Origin: Capsicum annuum
Taxonomy: Eukaryota; Streptophyta; Magnoliopsida; Solanales; Solanaceae
Length of the DNA stretch: 64,000 nucleotides
Assembly (NCBI RefSeq): GCF_002878395.1
Contig: NC_061114.1
Location: forward strand, 167,736,205-167,800,204
Direction: 5' to 3'
Numbering within the stretch: position 1 is the first letter of the stretch; every line of letters starts with the position of its first letter. Both the position numbers and the translations under genes were made by a program. Below the pieces are notes generated by a model. The model had not been told where the DNA came from, ran no database searches, and worked only from the letters and a program-made list of their open reading frames with translations. Shown piece after piece: positions 47,341 to 59,990 of the stretch.

Positions 47341-48930
47341 TTTTTCTTTTGAGGGTAGGGAGTTTCAATCTCTAGCATCACAGTATATGTAGATTGGTGT
47401 TGTTATATAGGGTTGGAGTATTTGCTAGTGCCAAGGTGAAGTCAATATTTCTAGATCAAATTAAGGCCCAACCGCTTGAAGACAAGAAGTTGAATGCACT
47501 TTGAAATAAGATGGTACATGGAGAGATGACAGATACTACTTTTGACATAGGTGGGTTGTTGTGGTTTAATTGAAGGATATATATTCCTTGGGTTGGAGAT
47601 TTAATTTGTGATGTACTTTTTGTAGCCCATGGTTCATATTATTCTATTCATCCAGGTGCAACCAATATGTATCATGACTTGAGCAGCTTCATGGATGGCC
47701 TAGGATAAAGAGAGACATAGTTGAGTATGTGTCCAGGTCAACTATCAGCAGGTGAAGTATGAACTTCAAAGGCCTGCAAGATTGCTTTAGAGAATTCCTA
47801 CACCTGAATAGAAATGGGAGAATCTTTCTATGAATTTTGTGATGGGCCTTCCTAAGACCTTTAGAAAATATGATTCCATTTGGGTTATAGTGGATCGATT
47901 GAAAGAATTATCTTACTTCTTACCAGTTTGGGTTGACTACGACTCTAAGAAACTAGCTAAATCTATATTAAGGAGATAGTAAATCTTCATGAGGTTCCTC
48001 TTACCATCATTATTGATAGGGACACAAAATATACCTCTAAAATTTAGGATAGGTCACACGAGGAGTTGGGCACCAAGCTTACCTTTAGCACAACCTTTCA
48101 CTCTCAAATCGACGGACAGCTAGAAAGGATAATACAGATGCTAGAGGACATATTGAGTGACCGTGTGATTGATTTTGGTGGTCCCCGGGACCAGTTCCTT
48201 CCATTGTGTGAGTTTTCATACAACAATAGTTATCACTTCGGTATTGGTATAGTACCATTTGAGGCACTTTATTAAAGGAGATGTAGGTCACCTATTAGGT
48301 CTTTCGAGTATGAAGATGTTAAAACTTTGGGCACTAACTTTGTAAATAAGGCTCAAGAAAAACTATGCTTTATTCAAACCAAGCCATTGCCTGCTTAAAG
48401 TAGACAGAAAGAGTACGTGGATCGTAAGGTAAGAGACATGGCTTTCAATATTAGTGAATAAGTATTGCTCAAAGTTTCTCTATGAAGGGATTCATTAGGT
48501 TTGGTAAGAAGGGAAAACTCAAACCTTAGTATATTGGTCCTTTTGAGAGTTTTGATAATGTGGGTCCAATTTTGTAAATACTAGCATTATCATTCGGCTA
48601 GTCAGAAGTTCATTCGGTGTTTTATATGTCCATGCTCAAGAGGTACCATAGGGATGAAGACTATATTATTAAATAGGACTTAGTTTTATTAGATAAGGAT
48701 TTGGCTTATGAGAAGGAACCGATGGTGATTCTAGATCAAGATGTTCTAAAGTTAAGAATGAAGGAAAGTCATTTGGTCAAGGTTCAATGTAAACATCATT
48801 CAGTTGATGAAGACACTTGGAAAATTGAGAAGGACATACAAGACAAGTACATTCATTTGTTTGAGGATACATGTACTCTCTTCTTTCCTTGTTTCAGCCT
48901 ATTTTTTCTTATTTGATCATTTGGACATGA
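47341..48930 (+). pseudogene. Integrase remnant of element W
   Basis: The + strand reads a decayed zinc module (HPGATNMYHDL- and IKRDIVEYV-like strings, 47640-47730), a core with MGLPKTF and YDSIWVIVDRL near 47840-47900, and FSTTFHSQIDGQLERIIQML, DQFLPLCEFSYNNSYH and VPFEALY at 48080-48275. The C-terminal part has KVQCKHHSVDEDTWKIEKDI near 48775-48830, a chromodomain-like end typical of plant chromoviruses. Stops and frameshifts are frequent. The 3' LTR copy follows within some tens of bases. Confidence 0.85.
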
Positions 48931-48944
48931 ACAATGGGTAAATT

Positions 48945-50870
48945 TATATCTATTGAACAACCCTTTCTGTCGCTATATGTAAGTCTTTCATTTAAATATT
49001 TGGGCTAAGATTCTCCCCAGATTTGAAGTAATAATTTTTAGGCTAAACTAGCCTTGGAGAAAATCTAAGTGAGGTGTGATCTAGGGAATTCCAAAAATGT
49101 ATTGGAAAAATATGTTAGTTCTTATAATGGTTTCTAGTTAGCTAAGATGATAAGAAACCCCTAGGACTTTTTGAAATCTAATTTGGGTAAATAGAACTCC
49201 CAAAATTGATCTTGACGTGAAAGAAATTGTTCGTGATGTCTTGAATTAAGGTGTGTTGTGAAAAAAGGGAATTCCAAAGAAAATAAAACATTCTGCCTTA
49301 TCTATGTTGCTATACCAACATGCCCAAAAGTGGAAAAATTCCTGCAATAGTAATCAATCAACGCAATCATGAACTGTTGTAACGACTATGTCGCTTTAAC
49401 AATGTCATTATAGCAATGTAAATTGTTGTCTTATCTCAAAAATAATTTATTTTTCTAAAAAGTATTTTGGGGTTTCAACAATGATTATTTGGGTGAAAAT
49501 TATTAGTTTTTCATCATTATTCTCCACTAAGGTAAGGAATTCATCTCTATTAACTAGCAAATTGATAATCTAGCCTTAGAATTGGTAGTTTACATAGTTT
49601 GGGGAGGGTTAAGGACCTGTTTAGTTAGTTTTCTGGTGCAAGAGAGTAATTTATGTACAAAATCATTGGGTTTGGGTTAATGATCGTTAAATTACTCTTG
49701 CATATTGTTAATTCACTAAATTATCCATAAAATTGGTAGTTTTAGGTGACTTATGGTAGAAAAGACCTAGAATAGAGAGGCAATAATCACGAACTTGGCC
49801 TTAGGGGTTGCGAATGATTTATAATCCCCAATAGGGTAGGTCATTTCATTGATTATGTGGTGTGTATTTATATCTAGATTGAAAGCAAGCAAAAATTACA
49901 CAAAAAGGGAATACTCAAGCCTAGTTGCATTGTGCAAGCTTGGATTGAGGTAGGTGATGGTTACGTAGTTTTATTCAACATGAGTTATGTGTGCATTTTA
50001 ACTATTTCTTAGTATTACTTTTTGGTGGATGTTGTTAGGTGTGATCATATTTCATTAAACTCATATGTAAAGCTTATAAGTATTACAAGTGTTGGTTGTT
50101 GTCACTGTGTTAAGTGATTTATTATATATATACCACTACTGAATAGTGAATGTTTTGGTATTTACACATTTTCATGAGATATTGGTGGAATAAGGTTGAC
50201 AGGCATTTGTGTCTGGGATTTAGTACATAGACATAATTTTTCCTGTGCAGGTCATGACTACTGAGCGGTCGTAAGACCCTTGGCGTGTACAAGGTACAAG
50301 TAAGTTTGATAGTTCCATCAGTGAATCGTGGGAATATGTATTATTGTTGTGCTTGGATTATTGAATTGACTTTATTTGACTTGACTTACCTTGACTTGAC
50401 AGGGATATCTGTTGACCTCTTTTGACTTGTTGTTAAGGTTATTAAAAGTGCTCTAAGTGTTACTTGTTGCATTAAAGTTTAGTAAAGGTGAACATGTATT
50501 AAATTGTTATTTTGTGTTATGGTTACGTGTTCATATTTCTCATCTTAAGCTGGCCAAATAACCCTACTAGTACACCATTATTTTCTAGTGTACTGATACT
50601 ATACTTGCGCTTACTTTCATTGAGTGTGGAACATATTCTAACAGCTCCTGCAAGACCTCACTTGTGACTCTCGTGTGTGATTCAGATTCAAGGGTGAACA
50701 ACATCTTTCGAGCTACCATGGATCTTCTTGGATGATATAGTCTTTTTGTTTCGAACTCATGCATTTTTGTTAGTTTTTGGGGTTGCATCCCCTTCTTGAT
50801 AATATTTAATAGTTTTGGTACGTCGACTTTTAAATACTAGGGATGGGTATTGATAATGTTGTACATTTTT
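48945..50870 (+). mobile_element. 3' LTR copy of element W
   Basis: 48945-50299 is similar to the split 5' copy (16271-17125 plus 34825-35357). The uninterrupted GTAGAAAAGACCTAGAATAG at 49763-49782 is the empty-site version of the Y insertion. Sequence up to about 50870 (CTTGACTTGACAGGGATATC, then CATTGAGTGTGGAACATATTC) resembles the distal part of such LTRs but has no counterpart in the truncated 5' copy. The 3' end and target duplication were not resolved. Confidence 0.7.
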
Positions 50871-50940
50871 TTTTATTCAAGAAATTGAATCTCTTTTTTA
50901 ATTATTAATGAACTAGTTGTCTTTATTTCTTTAGGTGTTG
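50300..50940. other. Region between the W LTR copy and the LINE
   Basis: Most of it probably belongs to the distal W LTR. A 67-codon minus-strand frame at 50585-50788 has no recognised content. The last 70 bases (AT-rich, TTTTTTTTTATTCAAG) lead straight into LINE coding at 50941. No target duplication for W was identified here. Confidence 0.5.
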
Positions 50941-51929
50941 GTTAATGCATTCAGAGTAATTGATTCTCCCACCGAAGAATAGGGTAGGTGTCACTCACGT
51001 CCATTTGGGTCGTTATATCCCTATTATAAGAAGTAGGTTGATCTTCAAACAATTTCTCCTTCAATTTGATAATTTCTTCTCTAGCAGATAGCTCCTCTCC
51101 ACACATACAGTGCTTTATTGACCCATTTGATCTTTTATTGAAAGCATAGAAACCATTGTCTTCCACCTTAACATTCCAGTGAGTTCTCACTACATCCACA
51201 AAACTTTATTTCTATCCATAAATTAAAAATTTAAAGGCTTTGTAACACTATTGCCTCTTTTTCTTCATAGTAATTATCATTAGGGCATGATTAGACCCTG
51301 TTTTAGTCAAATGTCCTACCTCCATATCTTCAAATCTGTCTTGTTAATTTTGATTTATCACTACTCATCTCATCCCTTGAAGATGCAGTCAAGACCTAAT
51401 CTACCATTCAACTAAGTAAAAAAAATATTCTTAAAGAATGTTTCAAATTGTTCACATTAGTTTAAACGAAAAGCAAAGTCCTCATATTCATTTGACAGGA
51501 CTGGAAGTCCCTTAATTTTTCCCTCTTCATTCATGATAAAACTGAAATCACCTTCCACTGGCTAAGGCAAATCCATTAAGCTAAATAGTTCATATATAGT
51601 ATACTACAATCCGTCCATTTTCTTTCAATACATTTGGCATACACCAGAGTAGTATAGCATATATTGTTTGAAAATATCAACTTCAAAGTAATTTTTTTGT
51701 CAGTATCAATAACCTTCTATCCCAATATTCTCCTCCACAAAATACCAAATCTTACCATTACAATTAGAGCTTGCAATCTCCATGTCCAACATTATCTTGT
51801 ATTTAAGAATCTGAGTGGATCTTTAAATGGTTCATAATTACGGTAAATTTGTGATGCTTGTGAAGTATTTGAACTATTGAAAACCTGGTGGATTTTAATA
51901 GATCTAGTGTTCCAAATTAGAGCTTTCAT
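50941..51929 (-). pseudogene. LINE ORF2 start with endonuclease domain
   Basis: An ATG at 51929 on the minus strand opens MKALIWNTRSI, the usual start of plant LINE ORF2. The AP-endonuclease-like fold follows with KITLKLIFSNN, YTTLVYAKCIEREW, EGDFSFIMNEEGK and LPVLSNEYEDFAFRLN. The linker toward RT reads AREEIIKLKEKLFEDQPTS and ILRWENQLL near 50950-51060. This nuclease nicks target DNA for priming. Stops are present. The RT part is missing on this side and may be that at 14726-16270. Confidence 0.8.
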
Positions 51930-53386
51930 CATTGTTTATTATTGCTTTTAGTAGCAACACCACTTGTGAGAACCTTGATAAGATTCTTATTCTTTGTAAC
52001 ACCCTGCTTCTTATTCCTTTTTCCTTTGAATTATTTGGAAGAAAAATCTAATTTTTCACATATTTAATTTATCTCAGTTTTTTCCTTTTCCTCCTCCTAG
52101 ATAAACTTTGCTTATTCTTTTTCACTCATATCATGTGTAACAATAGCATGACACTTTCTATTTGGACACACCTCTTTCTTTTGACTCTTATGATCAATGA
52201 TCTACTCCATATTGCTATCTATGTGAACTGCAGTTTCCCTTTCTTCATATGCCCCAATATAAAGTTCCACATGCTTCCTTTTAATATGCACTGCCTGAAT
52301 AGATCAATGCTCATTGGAGCTATAATTATACCCTTAGGCTGCATATCTTCAGGATAGAGAATTTTTACCTTTATTTGCCTAAATTTTACCTTTTTCATCT
52401 TCCTCCCCATCTCCCTAAATCTTAGACGCGATAAGAGATTTAATATGTATATCATCAGGATGGAGAAGTTCTTTACCATCATTCGAAACTATGTACTCCT
52501 GACTTTCACCTTTTTCCACTTCTTCTTCTCCTCCTCCTCTTCTTCTTCATCTCCACTCTATCACCCTATATCATAGATCTAGTAAGAGCGTGACTCAACT
52601 TTTTTTTATCTGTTGCATCATCTTTCGACCTCTTTTGCAACTTTCCTTTAATGGCCTCTGTTGAATCAACTGAATCCTTCGATTTTATGCTTTAATCTTA
52701 ACTCGGAGTTGTGTACTCTGATGTTTTTATTAATTTTAGGTGTGTTTTTCACAGTCCTTGTACTACTGCACCACTTTATTAGGATTTTCTAACCTTCAGG
52801 TGCATTGGTAGGCTCTGTAGCTACTATATGGACTGGAAAAAAATTCTATGTATTGACTTATATGCTTGTGCTTGACTGTTGTTATGGATCTTGACTGTTA
52901 TTATCTATATCATCCTTTGTGGCAACCTTCTTATTTTTTATTCATTCTAGAATTTTAGGATCACCAACAACTTTCCACTGGCTAGCATTTTTAGTGGAAA
53001 ATCCTTTTTCATAGGCTACTATGGAGACATTTCCTTCTCACTACCTTGGTCCCTAATTGTTGGCCTCAACTCTAGGTACAAAGAGTGGAGATTCTCCATG
53101 TTATGCCCTTGTAAATTGCAATAAAGACATTACTTAGACAAATGACCATTATTAAATTTTAATCTGTGTATTACGTACAACTCCTGTATTGTCATTTATT
53201 ATTGTCATGATTACTACTTTAGGGATTCTAGCACTTTGGTTTGGGTTTTATTTATAGTTTCATGTACAATTGCAATGGTTTTACAACAGTTGAAGCTAGT
53301 GTTAATGAATTTTTTTGACAAAGAACGCAGGAGCTAGTTTAGGGAAAGAAATTCACTATGGCCTGTGTTGTATCTCTATCAACCTT
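51930..53386 (-). pseudogene. LINE ORF1 C-terminal part
   Basis: The minus strand shows a CCHC-type knuckle remnant (CLYCNLQGHNMENL) near 53080-53130, followed by LELRPTIRDQGSEKEM. This is the layout of a plant L1-type ORF1 nucleic-acid-binding protein. A (CTT)n-like stretch at 52510-52545 encodes a glutamate/lysine-rich run. Toward 53386 the frame reads KVDRDTTQAIVNFF, which is continued across the copia insertion at 61494. Confidence 0.72.
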
Positions 53387-53391
53387 AAATG

Positions 53392-54024
53392 TGTTGGAAA
53401 AATTCTACAATATTGATATCAGAACTGAAATTATTAATAATAAGAGTATAGCCAAAAATATTGTATCATGGAAAGTCACTGCCTTGAAAGTGATTTCAGC
53501 CTGACTCCAGTGCAAATCCTTCTATCCGATCGCTCCCCAAGGTTCCACACCTACTTCAGAACACGTGCACTCATGGCTGAAAGTTTGAAGGTTTCCCAAA
53601 AGTTGTAAAAGAATAGGAAGCCAAGATTAAGGCAGAAAATTGGTGAAGGGGAGAGAGTGTTTTATTTTTTATGTTTTCCTACATCTTTAGTTCTCAAATG
53701 ATGCTCCTTAAATAGGTATATCATTTACGTTTCATCCATCAAAAGAGTGAATGAAGACAAATAGAGTTAATGTACATAATGTAACATTACTTTTAAATTA
53801 ATGACAAAGTCATAATGGCTAGTAACTTTCAAGACTTATGAATGTCTCTTCATTTACAAAGTTACATTTATAAGAATCAGACATTTGAATGAATGTATAA
53901 TATTTATGAAGTAGTAACTCTCCATCCTACAAACTCTTATGACTTACGAAAGTTTACACAAATTTATTACAAAGAGTTACAAGAGGTTTTAATCTTTGCA
54001 TTAATTAAGAAGAAATTATCCTTC
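53392..54024 (-). mobile_element. 3' LTR of the copia element
   Basis: 633 bp, TGTTGGAAAAATTC to TTATCCTTCA on the + strand, closely similar to the 5' LTR at 60844-61488. Shared strings are CATCAAAAGAGTGAATGAAG, GGTGAAGGGGAGAGAG and TTAATCTTTGCATTAATTAA. CTCCTTAAATAGGTATATC may hold the promoter in reverse. Confidence 0.92.
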
Positions 54025-54479
54025 AATGCCCCACTAATGCAAAGATAAAGAATGGAACAATTTTTGGGCAAAACGAAGGATCATATACTTAAGTGTCAAT
54101 ATCTTTCAAATTTAATTGACACGTAGTGATATGAGGCAACAACAAGTATCCAAAAAGTAAAGTACTCTTGAACTAGATGGACATAAGTTGAGACCCCAAT
54201 AACATATACCATATCCTTGATTTTAAGCAACCTCCGTGATACTACAAAGTGCTTTTTATGGTCATGCACACAAAGCTTGGGTCTGATAAGTGCTCTAGAA
54301 AGATGACCTAGGTCTTTCATAAAAAGGTGACCAACCTTTTACACTCACGTAAGTGATCCATCAAGTCTATCTCATAGACCACCTTAAGGCTATGGATCAC
54401 TAAGAGCAAAATTAAACTCAACCTTATAATACACTACCTCGCGCAATAGGAATAGGATATGTAGTATTATTGAAGGCGT

Positions 54480-55680
54480 GTAAGGCTTCATTTGACCGCA
54501 ACTAGGTATCCACATATTATCTCAATTGATGGGCTTTAGCCCCACTCCCTTCAATGATTCAAGAATCAATTTTCTTATCAAAACCTTGATCATAGGATTC
54601 GCTAAATTTCTTTCAGACCTTATATATTCCAAGGAAATAATATCATGTTTCAATAATTATTTAACCGCACCATGACGGATGCAAATATGTTTCTTTTTCC
54701 ATTATATACACTATTTTTAGCAATCCCAATTGGCGCCTGTGAGTCAGAATATAAAGAGACTGGTGACAATTGTCTTTACAATAAAGGCACATCTGCCAAA
54801 AGGTTTCTCAGCCACTCAACTTCTTTCCCTGCCACTCGAGAGCAATGAATTCAAATTCCACAGTAGAATGTGCTTTATAAGTCTGCTTTGAAGATTTCCA
54901 TAAAATAGCACCTGTACCCAAAGTAAACACATAGCCACTGATAGAGCTAACTTCATCATTGTTAGTCACCCAGTTTGCATCACAAAAAACTTCTAAAACA
55001 ACAGAAAATTTATTAAAATACAACACTAATCTATAATATCTCTAAGATACCTTAACAAGCGTTGAAGAGCGTTCCAGTATTCACTATTGGGATTATAAGT
55101 ATATCTACTCAATCTACTAACAACATAATCTATATTAGGGTAAGTATAGTTCTTGAGAAACATTACACTCTCATTTATTTTAGCATATTTAGTTTGAGAA
55201 ACACTGAAATCTTTGTTCTTTTTCAAGTGTATTCTAGGATCATAAGGAGTTCTCACTGAAACAACATCAAAACAAGCAAACCTTTTCAACATCTTTTCAA
55301 TACAAAGAGATTGACACAAAGAGAATCCACTAACAGTTCTTTTGATTTAAATCCCTAAAATCATATCAACTTCTCCAAGGTCTTTCATTTCAAATTTAGA
55401 AAACAAAAACTTCTTAGTCTCCTTTACAACATTCACATCAGGACCAAAGATTAACATGTCATCCATATATAAATATATAATCACACAATCTAATCCTATC
55501 ATTTTACAATAAACATAACTATCAGATGAATTAATAACAAAGTCATTATCTATTAATGTAAAATTAATTTTTTCATACCACTGCTTAGGTGTCTGCTTAA
55601 GTCCATATAAGGATTCTCTTAATTTGCATACTTTATCCTTTTGTCCTAGGGTCACAAAATCCTTAGATTGAGTCATATAG
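54480..55680 (-). pseudogene. RT and RNase H of the copia element
   Basis: The minus strand opens near 55676 with TLGQKDKVCKLRESLYGLKQ and reads YLYMDDMLIFG, an intact catalytic motif, in a 109-codon open frame (55347-55676). It continues [19 protein letters not shown] and [10 protein letters not shown] (55026-55319), then RNase H VFCDANWVTNNDEVSSISG (54808-55026). The domain end has RRHICIRHGAVK near 54660-54690 and GLKPIN near 54530. The N-terminal third of RT is missing, deleted together with the integrase C-terminus. Frame breaks at 55026, 55320 and near 54800 make it nonfunctional. Confidence 0.9.
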
Positions 55681-55790
55681 AAGTATTATTTTACACATCA
55701 CTAGGCATATCACTTTTTCAAAGGAAAAACATGCTTACAAAATTTTGCATCTCTAGATTAACAAATAGAATAATTTTTTAATGACACAAA

Positions 55791-56080
55791 TCAATATGCA
55801 ACACTATTTTGAGCACAACTAAAAGTTTTAGAACCTACATTTACCCATATAAAATCAGGTAGATTAACCTTAGCCAAATAGCCCCATATTTTCAGAAATT
55901 TTAAATTAGGGGGAAGCCCTTTCCATAACTCATATGAGTTCTTGTCTAACTTTTTATGAGGGACTATATTAAAAATATATGATGCTGACAAGGAAAATTT
56001 CCCCCACATATAGTTAGGTAGAATTAATCTTAAAAGCATAGAATTCATCATTTTCTTAAGAGTTTTATTTTTTTGTTCGG
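55791..56080 (-). pseudogene. Integrase middle part of the copia element
   Basis: The minus strand reads VAEQKNKTLKKMMNSMLLRL then LPNYMWGKFSLSASYIFNIV, PHKKLDKNSYELWKG and FLKIWGYLAKVNLPD. This is the copia integrase core after the catalytic glutamate region. It is separated from the first half at 59510 by the solo LTR at 56086-59504. After PDF the frame goes into deleted sequence. Confidence 0.88.
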
Positions 56081-59000
56081 CAACATGTAATACCCCGATT
56101 TTTTTTGAACCAGAATGCTACACGGTACTCATGATCCCGAAGGACCACAAGCTAACCCATGACTGATATCTATACCTGTAAACTTCATAATATATTATAA
56201 AATACAGAAACATGAACATGAAAGGCCATAAGGTTCGAACTGGATAAATGTCTAATAACAAAATATCTGAAAAAGGTATAACAATACCAAAACAAGTCAT
56301 AAATACTGAAAACAATGAGATCTAAATAACTAATGTGACATCTAGTTTGAAATCCTCTAACTGAACTTAATAAGGAGTTGAAGGAACATGTCTCCAACTA
56401 ACTCCATCTAGCAACTAAATAGTAAATGTAGAAATAATCATATCGTTCTCGATAGAAGGACTCACTGCAAACTTTGAATACTAGAATGCTACTGCTGATC
56501 TGGAGATAGTGCCTCTGAACCTATAGTGTAACATAAGAGAAAGCACCATAGCACAAATGCGTCAGTATATCAGAATGTACTAAGTATACAAGTGAGGTAG
56601 GCTAAATATAAGGGTTATATGCATGAACAATGCTGACTGATATGAACGTGAGAATACATACCTGCATATATAACTGTAACTGAACTCGTGGAGATATTGA
56701 CTACTAAGTCTGAATACTAACAACATGAGTGTACTGATACTGAGATACTGAATATATGAATGACTATTTTTGACAGTTCGAATTATGAAGAAATGGTTTG
56801 ATTGACTGTGTCTAACAATTCTAAAACTGAGTACTGATAGTATAAGTTCAGAGAACTGGTAATAATGATAACATGAGTGACTGTATCTGACAATCCTGAA
56901 TCTGATGGAACTATCTGAGTCCCATACTATATTTGAGTTGACTGTATTTGACGGTCTTGATATACTGAAATCTGAAAACTATCTGAGTTCTTTACTGAGA
57001 CTGGGTGACTGTAGCTGGCAGTCTTAAAATCTGTAACTAAATCTGTGGGAAGTAGTTATTTAACCGGCATGCCCTATATGTGCCATTATGGCTAAGATAG
57101 GGTCCAATCTCTGCCTTAACTAGAAGGGTGTCAATACCGCGCCATTGGTAAGGACAACATGTGAGCAACCTTCATATAACAAGTAACTTTAGTAAGAACG
57201 ATGGGAACCCTCATATAACAGGTTAAGCCACCTCATCTACTCTCATATAACAGGCTGCGATATCTCAAGCTATGCTGGCTACATAGTTCTGAAATGCAAA
57301 AATGACTGCTAAGAACCACACCCTGAACTGGTAGGTGAGTTTCCATCCTTGGGTTCACTCGGTTCTAACTTCTACTACCATCTGAAGGACACTGAACTGA
57401 ATAACTAAGCTGAACTAAATAACTAAACTGAACTGATTAGCTAAACTGATACTAATTAACTGGACTGATACTAGTGGTATTGTTTAGCGGAGCTAAACTA
57501 AGTTTACTAGATTCTGATGACAGATGGAATATAATAAGTTCTAAGGACTGATTAAGAGTACTAAAGTTATTGAGATTTACAGTGATTACTAAGGTTACTG
57601 AGCATTGAGATTACTGAGATTACTGAACTACTGAGATTACTGAGTTTTCCTGAGTCACATGACTGACTGATTTCTATAGATCATGGATTGATTGAGAGTA
57701 TCGCGAAAACATGACATGAATCTAGGCACACAACTATAGTTTTTAGGTACAAGTACCCCCAGGACTCGATGGAAGGAAACTGACACACATGACTGACTTG
57801 ATCATAAGAGTAGAATCCACAATCCACAATATCATAAATAAGGGATTTCATACTAAGCATGGTTCTCAACAATCTATTTCATGGAAGGGAATTTTATACA
57901 ACATGTATATACTTGCATAGCTTTCAATATCGTTCTCATTACATATTACAACCACAATCCATAATATCATAACTTGGGGGATTTCATGAAGTATATGGGT
58001 AATCTACATCTTGTACATGAGTGGGTTTTGCAAGTAAGCATAGCATAATTCCATAAGACTAGTTCATGAGTAATCCAACAGTGTTCACAAGACACATTAT
58101 CAACATGGATGACATTGAATCATAGAGGCCTATCATGAATCCTTCTCTTAGTCACAATTTATCTATAATTTATGATTTCTAGTCTCTAAGGTATTTTATC
58201 AAACACCTTACATGCACATCTTAGGCATAGGTGTAAATCATACAATTACTCATCATAAATAATCAAAATTATATGTTTTCAATTCATATGATGTCATAGA
58301 TTCATAATAACATATAAAGATTCTATCTTGGCATCATTCAACACATAAACATGATCAACAAACCATTCATAACATGAAAACCATAATATATAGTTTTAGA
58401 AAAGGGTTCTTGAACTTCATGGATGAAAGGAGTCCATGAATGAACACACTCATACCTTAAAGCTTGATCTTGGAAGAGATCTAATATTTCTTGAAGGTTC
58501 TTAAAGAAATTCTTAGGCTTGCTATTTATTTTTCTTGACTAGGATTTAACCCCTTTGGGGAGAGAATGTTATTGTTCTTGAGGAGATGATCTTGAGAGAA
58601 AACCCTAATCTTGTGGTTAAAAATGTATGAGAGAGCTTTTTAAGATGTTTAACTGAAGAAAAATGAGAAAAATTACGCCTCTTTAGAGTTATAAATCATG
58701 GGAAGTAAAGAAAAAAGACCAAAATACCCTTATGAAATAAATTATCAGTTGCTGAAAATAATAGCTGATAACATTTGTGACAAGGCATTAAAAGTGTGAT
58801 AAGCCGTCAAAAATGTCGTCACACAGAAGCTGGATTCTGCCTAAGGCTGACGACATTTGTCATATGGCCTCAAAAATATGGTAAGCCATCAAAAATATCA
58901 TCACACAGAAGCTGGATTCTACCTAAGGCTGACGACATTTGTGACATGGCGTCAAAAATATGGTAAGCCATTAAAAATGTCATCACACAGAAGCTGGATT

Positions 59001-59509
59001 CTGCCTAAGGCTGACAGCATTTGTGACATGGCATCAAAAATATGGTAAGCCATCAAAAATGTCGTCACACAGAAGCTGAATTCTGCCTAAGGCTGACGAC
59101 ATTTGTGACATGGCGTCAAAAATGTGGTAAGCTACCTCGAATGTCATCACACTATTTCCAGCCTGATATACTGGAGTAAAATAGGAATAACTGTTTTCTC
59201 TGATATCGGATTTAGGTGAAATTAGTATCGTTGGAAAGCTAATTCAATTATCTATCTGTTGATAGGTCATTAGCTCAAAAACTACAAGTATAATGAGATA
59301 TATGCTCATTTGAAGTTGACTATACCAATATCCTCCTCAAGAATTCAATCGGTAAGGAATGTTTTGATTCGTCTGATAACTGGGAGTTATTTGAAGCCTT
59401 AATATACACCTAAATTAATCATAAAACTATAAAATAACTATGATGTACTATGTATGATCTTGGTACATGGATCTAATATTGGTTTAGTTTTTCGGGGTAT
59501 CACACAACA
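56081..59509 (-). mobile_element. Solo gypsy LTR in the copia integrase, TSD CAACA
   Basis: The LTR is 56086-59504 (3419 bp), TGTAATACCCCG to GGGGTATCACA. CAACA duplications at 56081-56085 and 59505-59509 flank it, and the copia frame (AEQKN) is restored on removal. It belongs to the family at 18066-20564 in the same strand orientation: shared CCGAAGGACCACAAGCTAAC, CTACTGCTG and GGGTGTCA blocks. CTGAA/ACTGA-rich simple sequence fills 56690-57650. The 82-bp array at 58771-59155 accounts for part of its greater length. Confidence 0.93.
58771..59155. repeat. 82-bp tandem array with internal inverted arms, about 4.7 copies
   Basis: GAAGCTG recurs at exact 82-bp steps (58826, 58908, 58990, 59072). 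Each unit has AATGTCGTCA and, after a 26-28-base spacer, its complement TGACGACATT, so each could fold as a hairpin. Additional GTGACATGGCGTCA strings lie between. Units differ mainly by C/T changes at CG sites (GTCGTC versus ATCATC), as expected from methylated-cytosine decay. Confidence 0.93.
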
Positions 59510-59542
59510 CCATTTTATTATGGAGTATAAGGAGCACTAAAC

Positions 59543-59990
59543 TCATTGACAATACCATTTTTCACAAAAATCTTTTAGAGTTTTAGTACTATATTCACCG
59601 CCCCTATCAAATCTAAATCTCTTGATTTTCCTATCTAATTGATTTTCTACTTCTGCTTGGAATTTTAAAAATGTGCTTTCAGCTTCATCTTTAGACTTAA
59701 GGAGGTATACCTTAGTGTACCTAGAAAAGTCATCAAGAAAAGTAATATAATACTTCTTTCCACCTTTACTAATAGTTTTCATAAATTTTGCTAAGTCTGA
59801 ATGTACTAGTTCAAGCAATTTGGTCTTTCTACTAATAACATATTTAAAAGGTTTCTTGGCATGCTTTGCTTCTAAACACATGAGACATTTCGTAATGTCG
59901 TCAAGTTTTTTTGAAGGAATTAAATAAATTTTTCAAAGTTTTTTTAATAGAAGAAATATTAACATGACCTAGTCTACCATGCCACAATTA
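59543..59990 (-). pseudogene. Integrase N-terminal half of the copia element
   Basis: A 112-codon minus-strand frame reads CLEAKHAKKPFKYV, LLELVHSDLAKFMKTISKGG, YYITFLDDFSRYTKVYLLKS and RFRFDRGGEYSTKTLKDFC. The two D residues of the catalytic triad (HSDL and FDRGGEY) are present. The zinc-module tail (KCLMCLEAKH) precedes it. The frame is interrupted after YCQ; the core continues at 56080 beyond the solo LTR. Confidence 0.92.

Noticed and set aside
50585..50788. 67-codon minus-strand frame as a small gene
   Set aside because: It overlaps sequence resembling the distal LTR of W and has no supporting motif, start context or homology that I can see.
58771..59155. CRISPR-like array
   Set aside because: Units are head-to-tail without variable spacers and lie in an LTR of a plant element; this is an ordinary tandem repeat.
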